Shown here piece after piece: positions 23,050 through 36,200 of a DNA stretch of 64,000 nucleotides. This stretch comes from Rhizophagus irregularis (taxonomy: Eukaryota; Glomeromycota; Glomeromycetes; Glomerales; Glomeraceae). The notes beneath the pieces are model-generated. The model had not been told where the DNA came from, ran no database searches, and saw only the letters and a list, made by a program, of their open reading frames with translations. The DNA is taken from positions 2,542,001 through 2,606,000 of the forward strand of contig NC_089435.1 in assembly GCF_026210795.1 (NCBI RefSeq). Reading direction: 5' to 3'. The position numbers were made by a program, and so were the translations under genes. Every line of letters starts with the position of its first letter. The stretch's first letter is position 1.

Positions 23050-23805
23050 TTATAAAAACACTGATTACAACCAAAGAATAAATGGATAATTCTAAAACTT
23101 ATATTAATGGATTTGGTTAGGAAAAGTAATATTAGAAGATTACATCAAATATTGTTATGATTATGCAAACTTTACTAATAAGTAATGCATTATTTGGAAA
23201 GGTTATTCATACAAATTATAAAGATTCTAATACTATTATGTAAAATGTCCATTTAATTTAACTATTAATAAAATTGTTAATGTGGTAAATTGTTTATAAT
23301 ATTATAGGTATACACTGTTAATGCTATATTTCAAAATATAGTTAAAATGCAACATGAAGTTGATTATCATGTGGTACCATCCAATTTTATGGAATCCCAA
23401 AAATGGAAGAAAAATATATATTTGTTATGGAGTATACTTGATTATGGATCATTACAATTCTATTTAAAAGAGAATAGTAATAAACTTGGATGGAACATAC
23501 AATAAATATAGATTAGCACTCCAACTTGCAAATGCTGTAAAATTTGTGCATAACAAGTGAACTATTTACTGTGATTTGTAATATAATAATTTATTGTATA
23601 TTTGAATTTTTTTTAATTTGATTACATCAAGCAATAAATTAATATATATCTTCATTTTAGTAAGTACATTTGTACTTGTACATCAAAATAGAATGTAGTT
23701 AGAAGACTTTTGTTTATCAAGAAAAAAAAAAACAACTGATGCATTACATTATAATCCAGCAGATATCCTTGGTGTAGTTTCTTATCAAAATACTTAATAA
23801 TATTA
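23050..23805 (+). pseudogene. Protein kinase pseudogene
   Basis: Across shifting frames the plus strand retains kinase landmarks: a hinge-like VMEYTDYGSLQFYLKEN-type segment (about 23428-23475), then RLALQLANAVKFVHNK (about 23512-23560, alpha-E helix), YCDL replacing HCDL, a remnant of DFxLSR (about 23700-23715) and ADILGVVSYQ (about 23760-23790), matching activation-loop text of fungal kinases. Stops and frameshifts interrupt it repeatedly and the C-lobe is missing. It lies next to, and opposite in strand to, the intact kinase gene. Confidence 0.8.
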
Positions 23806-24222
23806 AAAATAAAAGTCAACAAATATAAATTAAGTACAATCAGCTATTGGAATAAGTATAAAAAATTTTACATTATCATTATAAATGGTTTTATATTATT
23901 ATTTTGAAATAATATATATCTCATAATTGAAAAAGTTATAAAAAAAGATTTATTTAAATTACAAACTAAGAAACTTGTGAAATATTTACTACTCTAGTCT
24001 TAATGTTTAAATAATTCTAAGTATAATAAAAATACATAAGCTAAAAAAAAAGAATTATATAAATTACAAACTAAGAAACTTGTAAAATATTTTACTACTC
24101 TAGCCATAGTGTTTAAATAAATTTAAAAAGAATAAAATAAAAAACAATTTCTTTTGAATGTGTAATATCAAATATCATTTAAAAAAAACTATAAATTTTT
24201 TTTAAAAACAAACAATGATTAG
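23806..24222. other. 3' flank of the kinase gene
   Basis: AT-rich, with a duplicated ~75-bp block (AAATTACAAACTAAGAAACTT near 23956 and 24059). No gene is seen. Confidence 0.4.
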
Positions 24223-27200
24223 TTAATTTTCGTCTGCTTTAATATCTAAATAATTAAATATTAAATAAAATTAATTCACATAAATAATTTGCAAGATTAA
24301 TTCTTTTATATATCATAGTACATACCTAATGACCCCAGACCCTTAATTATATAATCATTCAAATCTTCACTTACTAGCATTTCATTTGCTTTTACACTAG
24401 CTTGTGAATTTTCACTTTCAGGAATTTCATTCAACTTTTTACTAGTATTCTCATCTGAATAATTAAATTAAATTAATTAATTTCATATAAATAATTTGCA
24501 AGATTAATTTTTTATATATTATAGTATATACCTAATGACCTCAAATCTCCTCTAATTACACAATCATTCAAATCTGAATGACTTGCATGATATGCTTGTG
24601 AATTTTCATTTTCAAGAATTTCATTCAATTTTTTACTAGTAAAATCAAGTAAGCGACTTGTAAAACATGCTTTAGGATGAGATTTAGTAGCAAGATTGTT
24701 ATGCCCAATTGGTGCATTTATAAATTCCATAATGTTGCTTTTTAATTCTTCACTGACTTCATTATCATAATGATGGAATTCACGGAAAATCCATGTTGCA
24801 ATAATTTCTGATACTTCTTCTGAAGATGGTCTTTTTAATGGATCTTCATTCCAACATTTTTTCATTAAATCTACATAACATTGTGGAGTATTTTCAATAA
24901 TTTTAGGACGTTCACCTTTACAAATACTTAAGCTAAGTTGAAGATCATGTGCTCTATTATTAAATGGTGGTATTCCAGATGTAAACTCCCACATAATCAT
25001 AGAAAAACTATATATATCACTAGCTGGAGTATAAGATTTGCCTCTTAAAATTTCAGGAGCCATAAATGATATAACACCATAAATATCATATTTTTCCAAA
25101 AACGATTTTACAGGTTGACATAATCCTAAATCACTAATATAAATTTTATCCTTATTCTTATTATCATCATGATTTAAAATATTACCATCATGAAAATCAC
25201 AATGAATAAGATTTTCTTTATGTATCTTACTAAGTCCAGAAATAATTTCATACAACATATATAATTTTTGATTCCAATTATTTTTGACTATACTTGTTAA
25301 ATTTTCTCTTAAATTACCTTTATTTGCATAATCCATTACTACCATATATTTCGATGTATTTGGATCTTTTGTGAATCCATAAAAATTTATAATATTGATT
25401 GAACTTAAAACACTTGTATGATATTCCCACTATAAACAATAATAATAATTTATTAACATAAATAAATTTAAATTTAAATTAAAAATAGAAAATAATATAC
25501 TATCATACTTCTTTCAAAAATTCATTTAAATTTTCATTTAAATTCTTATGACATTTAAGTATTACTTCTCCAACTCCATTTGACCAATTAGCTTTGTATA
25601 TAGTACCAAATCCTCCTTCATTAAGATATTCAACATTTTTAAATTTGTTATAAGGAATCCATTTTAATTCTTTTTTAAGAACAAAATCATCTATAATTGA
25701 ATTTCCACTTTTCCCAAATCTATAAATTTAAATAGTTAATATACTGTAGATTGTATTATAATTTATACAAAATAAATTATTACTTACTCTAAAATTTAAA
25801 TAGGGATTTAATGAAATATAAGTCTTAATTTTTAGATAAATACATATAATAATCTATGACTTACAACTTACCGACTAAAGTAATGGATATTTTTCGAATA
25901 AAAGAATTCAGTTAACAAATAAATATTATATAAAATATATAACAATAGAGACACTTACAAGCTAGATCATAAATAATTTAAGAAATTAGTTAGTTACATT
26001 ATATGTACTAAATATTATAATAATAAGTAATAATAGAATTAAATAAATAACTTACCATCTATAAAATAATTTTTTAAATAAAGAAATTAGTTGGTTTAAA
26101 TTATATGTAAATATTGTAATAATGAGTAATAGTAGAATTAAATAAATAACTTACGAACTATATTATTTAATAATTTTTAAATAAAGAAATTAATTAGTTT
26201 AAATTATATGTAAATATTATAACAATAAGTAATAAAAGAATTAAATAAATAACTTACGAACTATATTATTTAATAATTTTTTAAATAAAGAAATTAATTA
26301 GTTTAAATTATATGTAAATATTATAAATATTACAACAATAAGTAATAATAGAATTAAATAAATAACTTACTATCTATAAAATAATTTTTTAAGTAAAGAA
26401 ATTAATTAGTTTAAATTATATGTAAATATTATAACAATAAGTAATAATAGAATTAAATAAATAACTTACCATCTATAAGATAATTTTTTAAATAAAGAAA
26501 TTAATTAGTTTAAATATTATAACAATAAGTAATAATAAAATTAAATAAATAACTTACACCCTACATTATTTAATAATTTTTTAAATAAAGAAATTAGTTG
26601 GTTTAAATTATATGTAAATATTATAACATAAGTAATATTAGAATTAAATAAATAACTTATGACTTACCAACTAAAATAAATAACAAAATAATTTTTTAAA
26701 TAAAGAAATTAGTTGGTTTAAATTATATGTAAATATTATAACAATAAGTAATAATAGAATTAAATAAATAACTTACCATCTATAAAATAATTTTTTAAAT
26801 AAAGAAATTAATTAGTTTAAATATTATAACAATAAGTAATAATAGAATTAAATAAATAACTTACACCCTATATTATTTAATAATTTTTTAAATAAAGAAA
26901 TTAGTTAGTTTAAATTATATGTAAATATTATAACAATAAGTAATAATAGAATTAAATAAATAACTTACCATCTATAAAATAATTTTTTAAATAAAGAAAT
27001 TAGTTAGTTTAAATTATATGTAAATATTATAACAATAAGTAATAATAGAATTGAATAAATAACTTACACTCTATATTATTTAATAATTTTTTAAATAAAA
27101 AAATTAGTTAGTTTAAATTATATGTAAATATTATAACAATAAGTAATAATAGAATTAAATAAATAACTTACCATCTATAAAATAATTTTTTAAATAAAAA

Positions 27201-30200
27201 AATTAGTTAGTTTAAATTATATGTAAATATTATAACAATAAGTAATAATAGAATTAAATAAATAACTTACCATCTATAAAATAATTTTTTAAATAAAGAA
27301 ATTAGTTAGTTTAAATTATATGTAAATATTATAACAATAAGATAAAATAATTTTTTAAATAAAAAAATTAGTTAGTTTAAATTATATGTAAATATTATAA
27401 CAATAAGTAATAATAGAATTAAATAAATAACTTACCATCTATAAAATAATTTTTTAAATAAAGAAATTAATTAGTTTAAATATTATAACAATAAGTAATA
27501 ATAAAATTAAATAAATAACTTACACCCTATATTATTTAATAATTTTTTAAATAAAGAAATTAGTTAGTTTAAATTATATGTAAATATTATAACAATAAGT
27601 AATAATAGAATTAAATAAATAACTTACTCTCTATATTATTTAATAATTTTTAAATAAAGAAATTAGTTAATTTAAATTATATGCAAATATTATAATAATA
27701 AGTAATAATAGAATTAAATAAATAACTTATGACTTACCAACTAAAAAAATTATAAAATAATTTTTTAAATAAAGAAATTAGTTGGTTTAAATTATATGTA
27801 AATATTATAACAATAAGTAATAATGGAATTAAATAAATAACTTACTCTCTATATTATTTAACAATTTTTTAAATAAAGAAATTAGTTAGTTTAAATTATA
27901 TGTCCCTATAAAAAATAAATGTCCAGAAAATGTCTACGAAAATGTCTGGAAATTGTCCAGAATAAATCTGACATATCCAGAAATTGTCCGGAAAATGTCT
28001 ATTGTTTGCTACAAATTTGATACCTAAAATTTTGACATATCCGGACTTTGTCCAGAATATATCCAGAATTTGTCCAGTATAAAATTTTGGACAAATTCCG
28101 GACAGATAAACCCAGACAAATTCCGGACATAGTAAAAATTCAGATAATTTGAACTGGACAAATTCCGGACATGAAAAAATTCTGGACAAATTCTGGACGC
28201 TACTTCCAAAAAAGGATAAATTAATTTTGTAAAAAAAATGCAAAAATCACAAGACTGACATTCATAACCTCCTTTGTCATACTAATTAAATTTGCTAAGC
28301 AGGCAAAAATACTATATATCTATGATATAAAACTTTAGGTTAAAAGCAATTATAATGATGGCCACCTGTTGATCATCTTTTTGTGAAAATTTTATGAAAA
28401 AATATTTCAGGTCAATTTCCGGACAAATTCTGGACAAAATGAGTGTCCGGAAATGAGTGTGTTTTCGGAACAATTTCTGGACATGGTACCTGGCATTTTC
28501 TGGACATTTTCTGGACAATTATTTAGACAAATTTGCCGGACAATTTCTGGACAATTTCCGGACTCTTATTTTTTATAGGGTGTAAATATTATAACAATAA
28601 GTAATAATAGAATTAAATAAATAACTTATGACTTACCAACTAATAAAATTATAAAATAATTTTTTAAATAAAAAAATTAGTTAGTTTAAATTATATGTAA
28701 ATATTATAACAATAAGTAATAATAGAATTAAATAAATAACTTACTCCCTATATTATTTAATAAATTTTTAAATAAAGAAATTGGTTAGTTTAAATTATAT
28801 GTAAAATAAGAAATAATAGAATTAAATAAATAACTTATGACTTACCGACTAAAAAAATTATAAAATAATTTTTTAAATAAAAAAATTAGTTAGTTTAAAT
28901 TATATGTAAATATTATAACAATAAGTAATAATAGAATTAAATAAATAACTTACTCCCTATATTTTTTAATAATTTTTTAAATAAAGAAATTGGTTAGTTT
29001 AAATTATATGTAAAATAAGTAATAATAGAATTAAATAAATAACTTATGACTTACCAACTAAAAAAATTATAAAATAATTTTTTAAATAAAGAAATTAGTT
29101 AGTTTAAATTATATGTGAATATTATAACAATAAGTAATAGAATTAAATAAATAACTTACTATCTATAAAATAATTTTTTAAATAAAGAAATTAGTTAGTT
29201 TAAATTATATGTAAATATTATAACAATAAGTAGTAATAATAGAATTAAATAAATAACTTACCATCTATAAAATAATTTTTTAAATAAAAAAATTAGGTAG
29301 TTTAAATTATATGTATATATTATAACAATAAGTAATAATAGAATTAAATAAATAACTTACAATCTTTAAAATAATTTTTAAATAAAGAAATTAGTTAGTT
29401 TAAATTATATGTAAATATTATATCAATAAGTAATAATAGAATTAAATAAATAACTTACACCCTATATTATTTAATAATTTTTTTAAATAAAGAAATTAGT
29501 TAGTTTAAATTATATGTGAATATTATAACTAGGGATGGCAACGGTCATGGTCATTAACCGATTATGACCGGCCATGGCTGTGACTGATATTGGTTGGTCA
29601 AGACTTCTGACCGACTGTTTGACTGACCAAATTTTTTTATAAAGAATTTAATAAAAATGTCACGAAAACATTTTTATTAATAATTTAATTAAAAAAAACA
29701 TTTTCGCAAATGTTATTATTTTAACAAAAATGTTGTGAAATGTTTTTATTAATAATTTAATTAAAATAAAGCTTTTTCGCAACATTTTTTTAATTATTTT
29801 AATAGAAACGTTGCAAAAATGTTTTTTATTAATAATTTAATAAAAAAAAAAGTTTTCACACATTTTTTCAATTGCCTTAATAAAAACGCAGAAAAAAAAT
29901 GATCAGCCAAATGGTCAGTCAAACAGTCAGTCAGTCGGTCAAAGGTTCTTGACTGGTCATAACTGACCATTGACCGACCATGACTGACCGTTGCCATCCC
30001 TAATTATAACAATAAGTAATAACAGAATTAAATAAATAACTTACCATCTATAAAATAATTTTTTAAATAAAGAAATTAGTTAGTTTGAATTATATGTAAA
30101 TATTATAACAATAAGTAATAATAGAATTAAATAAATAACTTACTCCCTATATTATTTAATAATTTTTTAAATAAAGAAATTAATTAGTTTAAATTATATG

Positions 30201-33200
30201 TAAATATTATAACAATAAGTAATAATAGAATTAATTAAATAACTTACTCCCTATATTATTTAATAATTTTTTAAATAAAGAAATTAATTAGTTTAAATTA
30301 TATGTAAATATTATAACAATAAGTAATAATAGAATTAAATAAATAACTTACTCCCTATATTATTTAATAATTTTTTAAATAAAGAAATTAGTCAGTTTAA
30401 ATTATATGTAAATATTATAACAATAAGTATTAATAGAATTAAATAAATAACTAACGAGCTATATTATTTAAATAAAAAAATTAGTTAGTTTAAATTATAT
30501 GTAAATATTATGATAATAAGTAATAACAAAATTAAATAAATAACTTACGAACTATATTATTTAATAATTTTTTAAATAAAGAAATTAATTAGTTTAAATT
30601 ATATGTAAATATTATGACAATAAGTAATAATAGAATTAAATAAATAACTTACTCCCTATATTATTTAATAATTTTTTAAATAAAGAAATTAGTTAGTTTA
30701 AATTATATGTAAATATTATAACAATAAGTAATAATAGAATTAAATAAATAACTTACTATCTATAAAATAATTTTTTTAAATAAAGAAATTAGTTAGTTTA
30801 AATTATATGTAAATATTATAACAATAAGTAATAATAGAATTAAATAAATAACTTACCATCTATAAAATAATTTTTTAAATAAAGAAATTAATTAGTTTAA
30901 ATATTATAACAATAAGTAATAATAAAATTAAATAAATAACTTACACCCTATATTATTTAATAATTTTTTAAATAAAGAAATTAATTAGCTTAAATTATAT
31001 GTAAATATTATATCAATAAGTAATAATAGAATTAAATAAATAACTTATGACTTACCAACTAAAATAAATTACAAAATAATTTTTAAATAAAAAAATTAAT
31101 TAGTTTAAATTATATGTAAATATTATAACAATAAGTAATAATAGAATTAAATAAATAACTTACTCCCTATATTATTTAATAATTTTTTAAATAAAGAAAT
31201 TAATTAGTTTAAATTTTGTGTAAATATTATAACAATAGGTAATAATATAATTAAATAAATAACTTACTCCCTATATTAACCCAAAGATAAGATTTTCTGG
31301 TAATTTTTATCTTTAAGGGGAAAAAATTTTAGTCGATCATCCCATTTTGACCAGATTTTCGCCAAAATTTTCCCATTCCATTTTTAAAAATCACCACATG
31401 CACAGTTGCCGTGGATACGAAAAAAATTGCCTTTTTGGTAAAAAAGTCTCCAGTTAATCTTTATATTATTATGTACTTGTACATGTACATGAACATGAAC
31501 ATGAACATGAACATGAACATGTACAGTACATGTACATGTACAGAGAAAGTGAACATTCACTATGGAAACTTTTTGCGCTGAGTTTAACTGTGCTGCTCAA
31601 AAAGAATGTTAACTTGACAGATCATGAAATAGTATGTTGATCATTTTTTATTAAAATGTGAAAAAAAAAAAAATTTTTTTTTTTTAATCAAAAACGTCAA
31701 AAATTTGACGTTTTTGTGATTGAAAAATAAAAAAAAAATTGATTTTTTTTAATCAAAACGTCAGACTTGACGTTTTTGTGATTGAAAAATCAAAAATAAT
31801 TGATTTTTTTAAATCAAAAACGTCAAAATAATTGATTTTTTTAATCAACTTGACGTTTCTGTGATTAAAAAATCAAAAAAAAATGATTTTTTTAATCAAA
31901 AACGTCAGACTTGACATTTCTGTGATTAAAAAATCAAAAAAAAAATGATTTTTTTAATCAAAAACGTCAGACTTGACATTTCTGTGATTAAAAAATCAAA
32001 AAAAAATGATTTTTTTAATCAAAAACGTCAGACTTGACGTTTCTGTGATTAAAAAATCAAAAAAAAAATGATTTTTTTAATCAAAAACGTCAGACTTGAC
32101 GTTTCTGTGATTAAAAAATCAAAAAAAAATGATTTTTTTAATCAAAAACGTCAGACTTGACGTTTCTGTGATTAAAAAATCAAAAAAAAAATGATTTTTT
32201 TAATCAAAAACGTCAGACTTGACGTTTTTGTGATTAAAAAATCAAAAAAAAATGATTTTTTTTAATCAAAAGTCTGATGATTTTGTAATTAAAATCAAAA
32301 AAATTTGATTTTTATTAGCTAAAAACGTAAGACTTGACGTTTTTGTTATTAAAAATCAAGGAAGAATGATTTTTATTAGCTGAAAACGTCAGACTTGACG
32401 TTTTTGTTATTAAAAATCAAGGAAAATGATTTTATTAGCTAAAAACGTCAGACTTGACATTTTTGTTATTAAAAATCAAGAAAATTTGATTTTTATTAGC
32501 TAAAAACGTCAGACTTGACGTTTTTGTTATTAAAAATCAAGAAAATTTGATTTTTATTAGCTAAAAACGTCAGACTTGACGTTTTTGTTATTAAAAATCA
32601 AGAAAATTTGATTTTTATTAGCTAAGAACGTCAGACTTGACGTTTTTGTTATTAAAAATCAAGGAAAAATGATTTTTATTAGCTAAAAACGTCAGACTTG
32701 ACGTTTTTGTTATTAAAAATCAAGGAAAATGATTTTTATTAGCTAAAAACGTCAGACTTGACGTTTTTGTTATTAACAATCAAGGGAAAATGATTTTCAT
32801 TAGCTAAAAACGTCAGACTTGACGTTTTTGTTATTAACAATCAAGGGAAAATGATTTTTATTAGCTAAAAACGTCAGACTTGACGTTTTTGTTATTAAAA
32901 ATCAAGGAAAAATGATTTTTATTAGCTGAAAACGTCAGACTTGACGTTTTTGTTATTAAAAATCAAGGAAATTTGATTTTTATTAGCTGAAAACGTCAGA
33001 CATGACATTTTTGTTATTAAAAATCAAGGAAATTTTGATTTTTATTAGCTAAAAACATCATACTTGACGTTTTTGTTAGCTAAAAATCAAAAAAAATAGT
33101 GTACTTTTGTAAAAGTATACTAATAAATTAATAAAAGATTTTTTTATAACAATAGATTGTGTTTAGTGAGATTTATAAAAAAATTTAATGAGACTTTTTT

Positions 33201-36200
33201 TTAATAATAGTTTGGCATAAAAAAATTTTCTAGGATTTTCTTTTTTAATAATATAATGGTATAGTACAATAGATAGATATAATAAAATTTTCTGGGATTT
33301 ATTTTAATAACAATAGGTATGATAAAATTTTGATTTTTTTTTTAATATTAAACAATAGATTGGTATCATAGTACAATAGATTTATTTAATAAGTTTTTTG
33401 TGATTTTTTTAATAACAATAAATTGGTAATAACAATTATTAACTTATTAAGTTAATAATTGTTTTTTAGTAAAATTTTTTCCAGTAATACTAATACTACT
33501 AATAGGTAATAGATAACTTAATAAACTTTTATAAAATAGATTAAGATATATAAAAAAAATTTGAGATTTTTTTAACAATAGATTGGTACAATGAATAGAT
33601 ATAAAAAAATTTTCTGAATTTTTTTTTTAATAATAGATTGATATAAATATATTTTCTGAACTTTTTTTTTAACAATAGAGTCATTAGATCAATATAAAAA
33701 ATTTTTTGATAACAACAGATTGGTATGTTATAACTTATAATGGATAGATATAAAGAATTTTCTAAGGTTTTTTATTAATACAATAGATCAGTTTCTGGAA
33801 TTTTTTATGACAAATTAATTGGTATAGTACAAAAGATACTAGGTATAAAATTTCTTGGGATTTATTTTAATAACAATAGGTATGATAAAATTTTTGGTGA
33901 CTTTTTTTTAATAATAATAGATTGGTAATAGACAATTATTACTGCGACTAGTAATTATTGAAAACCAATCTGATTTGCCAATTCATTATCAGTTCAGTTT
34001 TTAATGTTTTTGCAACATTTTTTATTGTCTATTACCAATCTATTGTTATTAAAAAAAACACAAAAAATTTTATTAAATCAATCCATTGTACTATACCATC
34101 CATTGTACTATGATACCAATCTATTATTGTTATTAAAAAAAAAATAATCACCAAAAATTTAGCATACCTATTGTTATTAATATAAATCTCAGAAAATTTT
34201 ATTATATCTACTGTATCTATTGTACTATACCATTAAAAAAATCTTGGAAAATTTTTTTATTACTACTTATCAGTAATATTAGTGTTACTGTGAACTATAA
34301 AAAAAATCTTACTAAAAACAATTATTAACTTCAGTTAATAAGTTAATTGTCTATTACCAATATATTGTTATTAAAAAAAAATCATAGAAAATTTTTTTAT
34401 AAATCTCACTAACACAATCTATTGTTATAAAAAAATCTTTTATAAATTTATTAGTATACTTTCAAAACTAAACTCACTCACTATATCCAAAAGTACACTA
34501 GTTATTTAATAATTTTTTAAATAAAGAAATTAATTAGTTTAAATTATATGCAAATATTATAACAATAAGTAATAATAGAATTAAATAAATAACTTACTCC
34601 CTATATTATTTAATAATTTTTTAAATAAAGAAATTAATTAGTTTAAATTATATGTAAATATTATAACAATAAGTAATAATAGAATTAAATAAATAACTTA
34701 CTCCCTATATTATTTAATGATTTTTTAAATAAAGGAATTAGATAGTTTAAATTATATGTAAATATTATAACAATAAGTAATAATAGAATTAAATAAATAA
34801 CTTACCATCTATAAGATAATTTTTTAAATAAAGAAATTAATTAGTTTAAATATTATAACAATAAGTAATAATAAAATTAAATAAATAACTTACACCCTAC
34901 ATTATTTAATAATTTTTTAAATAAAGAAATTAGTTGGTTTAAATTATATGTAAATATTATAACATAAGTAATATTAGAATTAAATAAATAACTTATGACT
35001 TACCAACTAAAATAAATAACAAAATAATTTTTTAAATAAAGAAATTAGTTGGTTTAAATTATATGTAAATATTATAACAATAAGTAATAATAGAATTAAA
35101 TAAATAACTTACCATCTATAAAATAATTTTTTAAATAAAGAAATTAATTAGTTTAAATATTATAACAATAAGTAATAATAGAATTAAATAAATAACTTAC
35201 ACCCTATATTATTTAATAATTTTTTAAATAAAGAAATTAGTTAGTTTAAATTATATGTAAATATTATAACAATAAGTAATAATAGAATTAAATAAATAAC
35301 TTACCATCTATAAAATAATTTTTTAAATAAAGAAATTAGTTAGTTTAAATTATATGTAAATATTATAACAATAAGTAATAATAGAATTGAATAAATAACT
35401 TACACTCTAAATTATTTAATAATTTTTTAAATAAAAAAATTAGTTAGTTTAAATTATATGTAAATATTATAACAATAAGTAATAATAGAATTAAATAAAT
35501 AACTTACCATCTATAAAATAATTTTTTAAATAAAAAAATTAGTTAGTTTAAATTATATGTAAATATTATAACAATAAGTAATAATAGAATTAAATAAATA
35601 ACTTACCATCTATAAAATAATTTTTTAAATAAAGAAATTAGTTAGTTTAAATTATATGTAAATATTATAACAATAAGTAATAATAGAATTAAATAAATAA
35701 CTTACACTCTATATTATTTAATAATTTTTTAAATAAAAAAATTAGTTAGTTTAAATTATATGTAAATATTATAACAATAAGTAATAATAGAATTAAATAA
35801 ATAACTTACCATCTATAAAATAATTTTTTAAATAAAAAAATTAGTTAGTTTAAATTATATGTAAATATTATAACAATAAGTAATAATAGAATTAAATAAA
35901 TAACTTACCATCTATAAAATAATTTTTTAAATAAAGAAATTAATTAGTTTAAATATTATAACAATAAGTAATAATAAAATTAAATAAATAACTTACACCC
36001 TATATTATTTAATAATTTTTTAAATAAAGAAATTAGTTAGTTTAAATTATATGTAAATATTATAACAATAAGTAATAATAGAATTAAATAAATAACTTAT
36101 AACTTACGATCTTTTAAATAAAGAAATTAGTTAGTTTAAATTATATGTAAATATTATAACAATAAGTAATAATAGAATTAAATAAATAACTTACACCCTA

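Larger units (their letters stand above)
31279..34501. mobile_element. 3.2-kb composite insertion in the intron array
   Basis: The array text CTATATTATTTAATAA is interrupted after CTATATTA (31278) and resumes at TTATTTAATAA (34502), giving an apparent TTA duplication. The left part starts ACCCAAAGATAAG and carries a CATGAA microsatellite (about 31475-31535), then the 61-bp satellite, then a nested palindromic element. The right terminus of the outer element is not obvious. Confidence 0.65.
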
